Shown piece after piece: positions 48,066 through 56,398 of a stretch of DNA of 64,000 nucleotides (positions are counted from its first letter, which is position 1; every line of letters starts with the position of its first letter). The stretch comes from Methylocapsa acidiphila B2. GTDB lineage: Bacteria; Pseudomonadota; Alphaproteobacteria; Rhizobiales; Beijerinckiaceae. Both the position numbers and the translations under genes were made by a program. The notes below the pieces were generated by a model. It did no database searches. It was not told the origin of the DNA and saw only the letters and a program-made list of their open reading frames with translations. The stretch spans positions 434,001-498,000 of the forward strand of contig NZ_KE386496.1 of the NCBI RefSeq assembly GCF_000427445.1. Direction: 5' to 3'.

Positions 48066-49574
48066 ATGGGTAATGTCTCGTTTCATCGGTCTGAGAAGAA
48101 GCGCAATCTTCGGGCCGCGCTCTTGGGCGCCGCGGCGACCGTCGCCTTGACGGCCGGCCTCGTTAATGGGATCGCGCCGACCGCCGCTTTCGCCGCGACG
48201 ACGGGCGATGTCGCAGCCAATCCGGCCTCCTTCGCCGATGTCGTCGACCGCGTGCGCGGCGCCGTCGTCTCGGTCAAGGTGAAGATCACGGAGACCGCGG
48301 ACGCAGAGGAAGAGCAGGAAATGCCGCAATTCGCGCCGGGCGATCCGCTCGAGCGCTTCTTCAAAAGGTTCGGCGGCGAGGAAGGCTCGCCCTTTGGACG
48401 TCATAACAATAAGCCGCATGTCTCGCAGGCCCAGGGCTCGGGATTCATCATCTCCTCGGACGGCTATGTGGTGACGAACAACCATGTCGTCGACCACGCG
48501 ACCGAGGTGTCCTTGACCATGGACGACGGCAAGACGGTGCCGGCCACGGTCGTCGGCACCGACAAGAAGACCGATCTCGCGCTCTTGAAGATCAAGGATG
48601 GCGCAGCCTATCCGCATGTCGATTTCGCCACGGCGACGCCTCGCGTCGGGGAGTGGGTGATCGCAGTCGGCAACCCCTTCGGCCTCGGCGGCACCGTGAC
48701 GGCGGGCATCGTCTCAGCGCGCGGACGCGACATCGGCGCTGGGCCTTATGACGACTTCCTTCAGATCGACGCCCCGGTCAATCGCGGCAATTCCGGCGGC
48801 CCGACCTTCAACGGCTTGGGCCAAGTGGTCGGCGTCAACACCGCGATCTTCTCGCCTTCGGGCGGAAGCGTCGGCATTGGCTTCGCCATTCCGGCCGACA
48901 CGGTGCAAAGCGTCGTGACCGCCTTGAAGGACAAGGGCGCGGTCGATCGCGGTTGGATCGGCGTGAAAATTCAGCCTGTCACCCCGGAAATCGCCGATAG
49001 CCTCGGTCTTAAGTCGAACAAAGGCGCCTTGGTCGCGGAAGCCCAGTCCAATTCGCCGGCGACGGCGGCGGGCATCAAATCGGGCGACGTTATCCTCGGC
49101 GTCGATGGCGAGCGGATCGACGGACCGCGCGATCTCGCACGCAAGATCGCGGCGCTTGGTCCGGGCAAGAAGGCCGATCTGATGTATTGGCACAATGGGT
49201 CGGAGAAGACCGTCGCGGTCAAGCTCGGCTCTTTGCCGGAGGAAAAGGAAGCGCGCGCCAACGGCGCCGCTGGCGCGGAAAATAGCTCTCTCGCCAGCCT
49301 TGGCCTCAAGCTCGCTCCGGCCGCTTCCGTCCAGGGCGCGGGCGGCGAGGGCGTGGTGGTCGCCGACATCGATCCCGAGGGCGCGGCCGCTCAGAAAGGC
49401 CTGCGCGTCGGCGACGTGATCCTCGAGGCCGGCGGACATGCGGTGAACCAGCCGGCGGAGGTCAAATCCATCCTGGCCGACGCCAAGAAGGACGGCCGCA
49501 AGGCGGTTCTGCTGCGCGTCAAGAATGGCGAGGGCACGCGCTTCGTCGCGATCGCCATCAACCCAGCTTCCTGA
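48066..49574 (+). CDS. degP: DegP/HtrA periplasmic serine protease
   Basis: A 502-residue envelope protease-chaperone. The signal peptide (LLGAAATVALTAGLVNG then TAAFAA) leads to a trypsin-like domain with His in VVTNNHVVDH, Asp in TDLALLKI, and Ser in NRGNSGGPTFNG. Two PDZ domains follow (about 295-385 with GWIGVKIQPVTPEIADSLG, and about 405-495 with VVVADIDPEGAAAQKGLRVG). Ribosome site AAGGAG is before ATG 48066. A terminator follows, then the two-component pair; this order is common in rhizobia and relatives. Confidence 0.97.
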   Translation: MGNVSFHRSEKKRNLRAALLGAAATVALTAGLVNGIAPTAAFAATTGDVAANPASFADVVDRVRGAVVSVKVKITETADAEEEQEMPQFAPGDPLERFFKRFGGEEGSPFGRHNNKPHVSQAQGSGFIISSDGYVVTNNHVVDHATEVSLTMDDGKTVPATVVGTDKKTDLALLKIKDGAAYPHVDFATATPRVGEWVIAVGNPFGLGGTVTAGIVSARGRDIGAGPYDDFLQIDAPVNRGNSGGPTFNGLGQVVGVNTAIFSPSGGSVGIGFAIPADTVQSVVTALKDKGAVDRGWIGVKIQPVTPEIADSLGLKSNKGALVAEAQSNSPATAAGIKSGDVILGVDGERIDGPRDLARKIAALGPGKKADLMYWHNGSEKTVAVKLGSLPEEKEARANGAAGAENSSLASLGLKLAPAASVQGAGGEGVVVADIDPEGAAAQKGLRVGDVILEAGGHAVNQPAEVKSILADAKKDGRKAVLLRVKNGEGTRFVAIAINPAS

Positions 49575-49643
49575 AGCCTCTCGCCCCGAGGCTTTCGCGG
49601 GCCGGTGTCGGATCCCCCGAACGGCGCCGGCTCCAGGATGCGA

Positions 49644-49678
49644 CAGGCCGGGAGCTATCTCCCGGCCTGCTGTTTTTT
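49644..49678 (+). terminator. Rho-independent terminator after degP
   Basis: A perfect 11-bp stem CAGGCCGGGAG, loop CTAT, CTCCCGGCCTG, followed by CTGTTTTTT. It sits 70 nt after the degP stop and 15 nt before the response regulator start, so it partly separates the two units. Confidence 0.92.
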
Positions 49679-49692
49679 ATGAGATTTGCTAT

Positions 49693-50385
49693 ATGTCTTT
49701 CATGCGCATTCTCGTTGTCGAAGACGATTCGGAAGCGGCGAATTACATGGTCAAGGCCTTTCGGGAGGCCGGCCATGTCGCCGATCATGTCGGCGACGGC
49801 CTCGAAGGCTATGCGCGGGCGCGCGACGAATCCTATGACGTGCTCGTGGTCGACCGGATGCTGCCCAAGCTCGACGGCCTCTCGCTGATCGGCGGCCTGC
49901 GGGCGCAAAAGATCGAGACCCCGACCTTGATCCTCTCGGCGCTCGGCCAGGTCGACGACCGAGTCAAGGGATTGCGCGCCGGCGGCGACGATTATCTCGC
50001 CAAGCCCTACGCCTTTTCCGAGCTCCTGGCGCGCGTGGAGGCCTTGGCGCGGCGCAAGCAGCCGGGTTCGGGAGAGGAGACGGTCTATCGCGTGAACGGT
50101 CTCGAGCTCGACCGTCTGGCGCATAAGCTCACCCGCGACGGCAAGGAGATCCAGCTGCAGCCGCGCGAGTTCCGCCTGCTTGAATACTTAATGAAACATG
50201 CTGGACAGGTCGTCACGCGGACCATGCTTCTCGAAAATGTCTGGGACTATCATTTCGATCCGCAGACGAATGTCATCGACGTCCACATTTCTCGGCTGCG
50301 AAGCAAGATCGACAAGGGTTTCGACCCGCCGCTCCTGCAGACGATCCGCGGCGCGGGATATATGATCCGTGATGGCTCTCGGTAA
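49693..50385 (+). CDS. OmpR/PhoB-family response regulator
   Basis: A 230-residue regulator. The receiver domain begins MRILVVEDDSEAANYMV with phospho-Asp in VLVVDRMLPKLDG and Lys in DYLAKPYAF; the C-terminal winged-helix domain has LQPREFRLLEYLMKHAGQ and VIDVHISRLRSKID. ATG 49693 or 49702 are both possible starts. It overlaps the kinase gene by 14 nt. The pair is placed between degP and glnE, so it may sense envelope conditions. The signal is unknown. Confidence 0.95.
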   Translation: MSFMRILVVEDDSEAANYMVKAFREAGHVADHVGDGLEGYARARDESYDVLVVDRMLPKLDGLSLIGGLRAQKIETPTLILSALGQVDDRVKGLRAGGDDYLAKPYAFSELLARVEALARRKQPGSGEETVYRVNGLELDRLAHKLTRDGKEIQLQPREFRLLEYLMKHAGQVVTRTMLLENVWDYHFDPQTNVIDVHISRLRSKIDKGFDPPLLQTIRGAGYMIRDGSR

Positions 50386-51898
50386 GTTCTTTCGCACCAC
50401 TGTCTTCAAAATATCGCTCGCCTATCTGGCGATCTCCGCGATCGGGGCCGGCCTCGTCCTCGCCAATATCGGCGACAACATCAGAGCGCTGCAGGAAGAA
50501 AAAATCGGCAAGGCGCTCGACTCTGAATTCGCCGAGTTGCGCGATCAATTCGATCATGGCGGCATTCGTCGATTGTATGAGACCGTCGAGCGCCGGACGC
50601 GGCGGCCGGGCGCCGGGCTTTATCTCATCACGACTTTCGCAGGCCAGCCGATCGCTGGAAATATCGCCGCTCTGCCGCCGGAATTGCTCAACCATCCCGG
50701 CATGTTCGAGACGATCTACCAGGCTTCGGGGGGCGGCTCTGAAAAGAAGCGGCGCGCGCTCGCGCGGATTGAAGCCCTGCCGGGCGGCTTTCGGCTTCTT
50801 GTCGGCCAGGACCTCGAGGAGGGCGACAGCCTCCGTCATATCCTCAAGAGTGCGCTTCTAACCTCGCTGTCTTGGCTCGTCGTGATCGGGATGTTCGGCG
50901 GGCTTTGGGTTGCGCGGCGCGTCCTCAACCGCGTCGATGCGATCAACGCCAAGGCCCGCAAGATCGTCGCCGGCGATCTCGCCGGCCGCCTGCCTCTCGC
51001 CGGAACTGGCGACGAGCTCGATCGCCTGGTCGAGAATTTCAACGCGATGCTCGAGCGGATCGCCGAGCTCATGGCCGGCTTGAAGGAAGTTTCCGACAAT
51101 ATCGCGCATGATCTGAAAACGCCGCTGACGCGCCTGCGCGGCCGCGCCGAGCAGGCTTTGCGCCTCGCCAAGAGCCCTGAGGAATATCGCGGCGCGCTGG
51201 AAAAAGTGCTGGAGGAATCTGATCGTCTGATCCAAATTTTCGACGGGCTCTTGATGATCGCGCGGGCCGAGGCCGGAGCGGGGCGCGAGGGGATGAGCGA
51301 CTTCGACGCGGCGGCCGTCGCGCGCGACGTCGGCGAGCTCTATGAGCCGCTGGCGGAGGAGCGCGGCGTCGCGCTGGAGGTCGCCGCCGAGCCCGGCCTC
51401 ATCCTATACGGCAGTCGCGAGCTCGTCGGCCAAGCCGTCGCCAATCTCCTCGACAACGCCTTGAAATATGGCGTTCTGGAAAATGGGCTGGACGCGGCGC
51501 CGCCGACGGCCGCGCAAGGGGAGCGGTTCGCGATGAACGAAAAGCGCGTGCGGATTGTCGCCGGGCGCAATCGCGACAAGATCGAGATCAGCGTCGGCGA
51601 CAAAGGGCCGGGCGTTCCCGAAAAGGATCGCGTGCGCGTCCTCGACCGCTTTGTGCGGCTCGAGAATTCGCGGTCGCGTCCCGGCTCCGGCCTCGGCCTG
51701 TCGCTCGCCGCCGCCGTGGCGCGGTTGCATCGGGGAGATTTGCGTATCGAGGATAATGAGCCGGGCCTTCGCGCGGTCCTCTCCTTTCCGGCGGCGCGCA
51801 TTGTCCGCCGGCCGACTCTGGAACGCGCGCCGGCTGAAGATCCGCGCGGAGGCGCCGGTGAAGGGCCGGCTCCGCCGCGCCCGGACGCTGCGGCGTGA
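50372..51898 (+). CDS. HAMP-domain sensor histidine kinase
   Basis: A 508-residue membrane kinase, partner of the regulator just upstream. Two helices (SLAYLAISAIGAGLVLANIG, and LTSLSWLVVIGMFGGLWVA near 160) bracket a periplasmic sensor domain. HAMP follows, then the H box DNIAHDLKTPLTRLR, N box VANLLDNALKYG, G1 GDKGPGVPEKDR, and G2 GSGLGLSLAAAVARLH. The Ala/Pro-rich tail overlaps the glnE start by 4 nt (GTGA). ATG 50372 has a preceding GTG (50369) as alternative. Confidence 0.95.
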   Translation: MALGKFFRTTVFKISLAYLAISAIGAGLVLANIGDNIRALQEEKIGKALDSEFAELRDQFDHGGIRRLYETVERRTRRPGAGLYLITTFAGQPIAGNIAALPPELLNHPGMFETIYQASGGGSEKKRRALARIEALPGGFRLLVGQDLEEGDSLRHILKSALLTSLSWLVVIGMFGGLWVARRVLNRVDAINAKARKIVAGDLAGRLPLAGTGDELDRLVENFNAMLERIAELMAGLKEVSDNIAHDLKTPLTRLRGRAEQALRLAKSPEEYRGALEKVLEESDRLIQIFDGLLMIARAEAGAGREGMSDFDAAAVARDVGELYEPLAEERGVALEVAAEPGLILYGSRELVGQAVANLLDNALKYGVLENGLDAAPPTAAQGERFAMNEKRVRIVAGRNRDKIEISVGDKGPGVPEKDRVRVLDRFVRLENSRSRPGSGLGLSLAAAVARLHRGDLRIEDNEPGLRAVLSFPAARIVRRPTLERAPAEDPRGGAGEGPAPPRPDAAA

Positions 51899-54855
51899 GT
51901 CGTCCAAGCGACGGACTTGGCGACGCTCTTGGCGGGCTCCCTTTGTGGCGGCGCCTGCGCGCGGCGCCGCGGCTCGCCGACCCGCGTCGCGCCAAGGCGC
52001 GCCTTGCTGAATTTCTCGCGACGCCGGACGCCGAGGAGCTGCGCGCGCTTGCTTCGGAGGCTCGCGTTGGGGCCTTGCTTGAGGCGCTCGCGGATCACTC
52101 CCCCTTTCTTTGGCGGCTGGCGACCGCCGATCCCGCACGCGTCACGCGTTGTTTCCGCGAGCCGCCCGAAGAGCGCCTCGCGGCCTGTCTCGCCGCGCTG
52201 GATCAGGCTTGCGACGAGGCCGCCGACGAAGCCTGCGTCATGCGCGCGCTGCGCCGGGCCAAGCAGGAAAGCGCTTTGCTCATTGCGCTCGCCGATCTCG
52301 GCGGCGTTTTCGACGTCGACGCCGCGACGCGGGCTTTGTCGCGCGCGGCCGAGGCATTTATCTCGGCGGCGCTGCGCTTTCTTCTCAGTGAGGCGCATCA
52401 CGCGGGGGCCTTGCGCCTTCCAGATCTCGCGGCCCCCGAGACCGGTTGCGGCCTCGTCATTCTGGGGCTAGGCAAGCTCGGCGCGCATGAGCTCAATTAT
52501 TCGAGCGACGTCGATCTCGTCGTCCTGTTCGATCCGCAAAGCGCCGTGGTCGCGGGCGCGGCCGATCCTGCCACGAGCTTCGTCCGGCTCACCAAAAAGC
52601 TGGTTAAGTTGCTGCAGGAGCGGACCGCCGACAGCTATGTGCTGCGCGTCGATTTGAGGCTGCGGCCGGACCCCGGCTCGACGGCGGTCGCCGTCGCGGT
52701 GCCGGCGGCTTGCGCCTATTACGAGATCGTTGGCCAGAATTGGGAGCGCGCGGCCTTCATCAAGGCCCGGCCGATCGCCGGCGACATGGCGCTCGGCGAG
52801 AGCTTTATCGCCACTCTCTCCCCGTTCATCTGGCGCAAATATTTCGATTATGCCGCAATCGCCGACATTCACGCGATGAAGCGCCAGATCCATGCGGTTC
52901 GCGGCCACGCCGAGATCAAGGTCGCGGGGCATGACGTGAAGCTCGGGCGCGGCGGCATTCGCGAGATCGAGTTCTTTGTCCAGACTCAGCAATTGATCTT
53001 CGGCGGCAAGCGGCCGCGGCTTCGCGGCGGCCGCACGCTCGACATGCTTGCGGAGCTCGGCTGCGACGGATGGGTGACTCAAGAGGCCGTCGCCGATCTC
53101 AGCGCGGCCTATGTGTTCTTGCGCGAGGTCGAGCATCGGCTGCAGATGCGGGACGACGAGCAGACGCAGCGCCTGCCGGAGGGCGAGCCTTTAACCCGCT
53201 TCGCCCGTTTTTGCGGCTTCGCGCGGGAGCAGGGCTTTCACGACGCGCTCCTCAACCATCTCGATCGCGTGTCGCATCATTACGCGCTCCTGTTCGAGAA
53301 CGCGCCGGGCCTTGACGCCTCCGTCGGCAGCCTCGTCTTCACCGGCGCAGGCGACGATCCGGAAACGCTGCGCACCCTGACGCGGCTCGGCTTCAAGAAA
53401 CCGGCGCTGGCGGCCGAGACCGTGCGGGGCTGGCATTTCGGGCGTCGTCCAGCCGTGCAATCGCCCCGCGCGCGCGAGGTCATCACCGAACTGGTGCCGG
53501 GGCTGCTTCAGGCTTTCTCGCGTTCGGGCGATCCCGACACCGCGCTCGCCGGCTTCGATTCCGCGCTTGCGCGCATGCCCGCCGCGATCGAGCTGTTCTC
53601 GATGCTGAAGTCCGATCCGCGCATGCTTCAGCTCTTCGGCGATCTCCTGGGCGCCGCGCCGCGCCTGGCGCGCATGGCGATCAGCCGCCCGCATCTGCTC
53701 GACGCCACGATCGCGCCGGGTTTTCTCGACGCGCCAACGGACGAGGAGGCGTTCGACGCCCGCGCCGCGCCGCTCCTCGAGGCGCAGTTCGGCATGGAGG
53801 AGTTTCTCGACGCCGCGCGCGATTTTGCGCAGGAGGAGCATTTTCTCATCGGCTTGCGTCTGCTCTCGGGCGCGATCGCGCCCGAGACTGCGGCGCGGGC
53901 CTATTCCGCCCTGGCGGCGGCCGTCGTGCGCGTCTGCCTGTTTTATGTGGAGCGCGCCTTTGTCGCGGAGCATGGACGCGCGCCGGGTGGCCGCTGCGTC
54001 GTCTTGGGCCTCGGCAAGCTCGGCTCGCGCGAGATGACGGCGGCCTCGGATCTCGATCTCATTCTCATCTATGATTTCGACCGCGCCCGGCCTGAAACCG
54101 ATGGGAAGCGGCCGGTCCATGCGGTGCAATATTACACGCGCCTGGCGCAACGGCTGATCTCCGCCCTGACCTCGGCGACGAAGCGCGGCCGGCTCTATGA
54201 GGTCGACATGCGGCTGCGTCCGTCCGGCCGCAAGGGGCCGGTCGCGACGCAGTTCGACAGTTTCGTCGACTATCAAAGCAAAGAGGCGGAGACCTGGGAG
54301 CATATGGCCTTGACCCGCGCCCGCGTCGTCGCCGGCGATCCCGGGCTCGGCGCCGAGGCCGCCGCCGCAATCCGCGCCGTCCTCATGCGCCCGCGCGGCG
54401 AGGCCTTGCCGCGCGAGGTCCGCGAGATGCGAAGCCTCGTTGCGCGGGTGAAGGGCGAGAGCGAGCCATGGGATTTGAAGCTCGCGGCGGGCGGCCTGAT
54501 GGACATAGAATTTTTGGCGCAATTTCTGTTGCTGCGCCATGCGTGCCGTACGCCGGAGCTCATCTGCGTCTCGACCTGCGGCGTGATCGAGGCGGCGGGC
54601 CAGTTCGGCTTTCTTGAAACGGGCGACGCGCAGGTTCTGACCGAGGCGCACCGGCTTTTGACCAATGTGACGCAAATGCTGCGGCTGACCCTGGACGAAG
54701 GCGCGGATCCACGCACGGCGAGCGAAGGCGTGAAACGCCGCCTCGCCGCGGCCGCGCAATTGCCGAGCCTCGACGCGCTCGAGGCCGAGCTCGGCGAGAC
54801 CCGCGCCGGCGTGCGCGCCATTTTCAACAGGGTTTTGGGCGGGGCGGGGGCGTGA
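51895..54855 (+). CDS. glnE: Bifunctional glutamine synthetase adenylyltransferase/removing enzyme
   Basis: Adds and removes AMP on glutamine synthetase to tune nitrogen assimilation. The 986 residues have two nucleotidyltransferase halves with GAHELNYSSDVDLVVLFD (about residue 196) and GSREMTAASDLDLILIYDFD (about 710), each followed by an alpha-helical PII-uridylyltransferase-like domain. The GTG start overlaps the kinase stop (GTGA), so it is translationally coupled to the two-component pair. This order recurs in Hyphomicrobiales. Confidence 0.97.
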   Translation: MSRPSDGLGDALGGLPLWRRLRAAPRLADPRRAKARLAEFLATPDAEELRALASEARVGALLEALADHSPFLWRLATADPARVTRCFREPPEERLAACLAALDQACDEAADEACVMRALRRAKQESALLIALADLGGVFDVDAATRALSRAAEAFISAALRFLLSEAHHAGALRLPDLAAPETGCGLVILGLGKLGAHELNYSSDVDLVVLFDPQSAVVAGAADPATSFVRLTKKLVKLLQERTADSYVLRVDLRLRPDPGSTAVAVAVPAACAYYEIVGQNWERAAFIKARPIAGDMALGESFIATLSPFIWRKYFDYAAIADIHAMKRQIHAVRGHAEIKVAGHDVKLGRGGIREIEFFVQTQQLIFGGKRPRLRGGRTLDMLAELGCDGWVTQEAVADLSAAYVFLREVEHRLQMRDDEQTQRLPEGEPLTRFARFCGFAREQGFHDALLNHLDRVSHHYALLFENAPGLDASVGSLVFTGAGDDPETLRTLTRLGFKKPALAAETVRGWHFGRRPAVQSPRAREVITELVPGLLQAFSRSGDPDTALAGFDSALARMPAAIELFSMLKSDPRMLQLFGDLLGAAPRLARMAISRPHLLDATIAPGFLDAPTDEEAFDARAAPLLEAQFGMEEFLDAARDFAQEEHFLIGLRLLSGAIAPETAARAYSALAAAVVRVCLFYVERAFVAEHGRAPGGRCVVLGLGKLGSREMTAASDLDLILIYDFDRARPETDGKRPVHAVQYYTRLAQRLISALTSATKRGRLYEVDMRLRPSGRKGPVATQFDSFVDYQSKEAETWEHMALTRARVVAGDPGLGAEAAAAIRAVLMRPRGEALPREVREMRSLVARVKGESEPWDLKLAAGGLMDIEFLAQFLLLRHACRTPELICVSTCGVIEAAGQFGFLETGDAQVLTEAHRLLTNVTQMLRLTLDEGADPRTASEGVKRRLAAAAQLPSLDALEAELGETRAGVRAIFNRVLGGAGA

Positions 54856-54992
54856 TGGATTTGCCTTGCACGCTTGGCGAAGTTCGTGTGGACGGGGTCG
54901 GATTTCTGGTTGTGGGTCAGCTCAAGGTCCGCGTTGCGCAAAGAACCGCCAACGTGTCACTTGAACGACGGGATCTGGCCGGAAGCGGATAG
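54855..54992 (+). CDS. Possible 45-aa ORF coupled to glnE
   Basis: Begins with a TGATG overlap on the glnE stop and reads 45 codons (MDLPCTLGEVRVDGVGFLVV at the start). The stop-start overlap favours re-initiation, but the peptide is not recognised and the region is lower in GC. It may be the edge of the imported segment that carries the HNH gene. Confidence 0.28.
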   Translation: MDLPCTLGEVRVDGVGFLVVGQLKVRVAQRTANVSLERRDLAGSG

Positions 54993-55077
54993 CGGTTTAG
55001 GGGTATTGCGTTACCATATTCTGCCATGCGATTTGGCTCTCACTACCTTCTAATAGAACCAAACGTTTTAGGTGACC

Positions 55078-55983
55078 ATGCCAGTTCCGGTCTTGTTTCG
55101 TGAGGTTGTCCCAAATTCTGACGCGCTAATGGGCGTCAAGGCGGTCTGGGGCAGGTCTGGGGAAAGCATTATGTGCTTCGGATCGCGCGGCGATCCTAAG
55201 TCAAAAGACCGAAAGCACTTTCAGCTCGCGCGAGTAGTGGCTGAATATTCACAGACTCGGCCCTACTTGGTTTCGATCGGAGGCGGCCAGTTGGTCACCG
55301 AAGATCTAAAAGGACGCGTTGTAGAGTTGCTCCGGATAACTGGAGCCTACGGCGAAACAACCGCCTTTGTAAGCAATGAGGACTTACGCAAAAGGCTTGA
55401 GCGATGGCCTGTGGCCGTTATCCCATCAGAGGTGTATGCAGTGATTGGCGAACCGCTCCTTGTAGAGGACTTGGGATTTCCTGATCGAAGGATTCTTGAG
55501 AACGCATATGATAGCGTGCGGCGAGATGGCGATCAGGTCGACAGGCTGTGGGATGCCTTAAAAGATCGGAATGTGATTCGTCGCTGGGATGTTGAGCTGC
55601 CGCCAGACTTCAAAGACCCAGGGAAGGTCCGACTGTGCTCAACGTCTATTCCGCGTGTCTCGGTATCTGAAGGCGAGAAGGCGTGGAAATTGTCATTGGT
55701 CGCCGAACGAGATCCTCGTCTGAGGGATCTCGCCAAGGCATACAATCGCTCGAGCAACGGTGGAAAGATCGTTTGTGAAGCGTGTGGGTTCACAGATGAT
55801 CTAGACGCGATGTTTGATGCACATCATCTCCGGCCGATTTCGGCGGGTGAACGGCAGAGCCGGGTAGATGATTTGGCTATCCTTTGTCCAACCTGTCATC
55901 GCATGGCGCATCACAAATCGGCAGAAAAGGTCTCACCGCTTCCGATAAGCAAGATCAAGAATCTGCAATTGGCGCGGTTTTAG
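55078..55983 (+). CDS. HNH endonuclease with unassigned N-terminal domain
   Basis: A 301-residue protein. The C-terminal HNH domain (about 235-285) has the zinc and catalytic residues CEACGFTD, DAHHLRPIS and LCPTCHRMAHH. This arrangement is found in McrA-like and other restriction HNH enzymes. The first ~200 residues (for example VKAVWGRSGESIMCFGSRG and SIPRVSVSEGEKAW) are unassigned and may be a modified-base or DNA-end recognition module. The start is ATG 55078 (GTG 55072 possible). Codons are more AT-rich than in glnE and the kinase beside it, which suggests transfer. No methyltransferase is adjacent. Confidence 0.85.
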   Translation: MPVPVLFREVVPNSDALMGVKAVWGRSGESIMCFGSRGDPKSKDRKHFQLARVVAEYSQTRPYLVSIGGGQLVTEDLKGRVVELLRITGAYGETTAFVSNEDLRKRLERWPVAVIPSEVYAVIGEPLLVEDLGFPDRRILENAYDSVRRDGDQVDRLWDALKDRNVIRRWDVELPPDFKDPGKVRLCSTSIPRVSVSEGEKAWKLSLVAERDPRLRDLAKAYNRSSNGGKIVCEACGFTDDLDAMFDAHHLRPISAGERQSRVDDLAILCPTCHRMAHHKSAEKVSPLPISKIKNLQLARF

Positions 55984-56398
55984 TCTTCCTGAGCCTATGC
56001 AGTACGCCACAATGGAGTTAGCGAGGTCAATAGCTGGATAAGCCGTGGCCTGACGAATGTCCGCGTTTATAATCTCAGAGCTTGGCACTGCGCAGCCTAG
56101 ATGGATGAAACAGAAGCCGCTGGCAGAAACTGAAACGGCCACTTCAAAAAGCGACAAGCGTCCATGTTTGTCGCCTGCTGACGGCGGATTGCGATCTGGG
56201 GCGGGATCGAAGTCTCTTCCCCAACGCAGACCTATATCTCTCTTGTTTTCGATATTTCCCGGCCAAAAGTTATGTCTGATTTCCAGACATCGTCTGCGGC
56301 CCCTGGATGGCCGGGACGGCCGCAAAGCGGTCATCGGTCGCACGCAGCTGAATCTCATCGTCGGGTCAAACCAAGGCGCCACCGCTTTGGCGTAGGCT
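55984..56398. other. Intergenic region after the HNH gene
   Basis: About 415 bases with shadow frames only. No direct or inverted repeats marking an insertion edge were seen by eye. A small part may be the end of the imported segment. Confidence 0.4.

Noticed and set aside
53191-54759. A 522-codon frame antisense to glnE
   Set aside because: Shadow of glnE; glnE has both catalytic motifs and full length.
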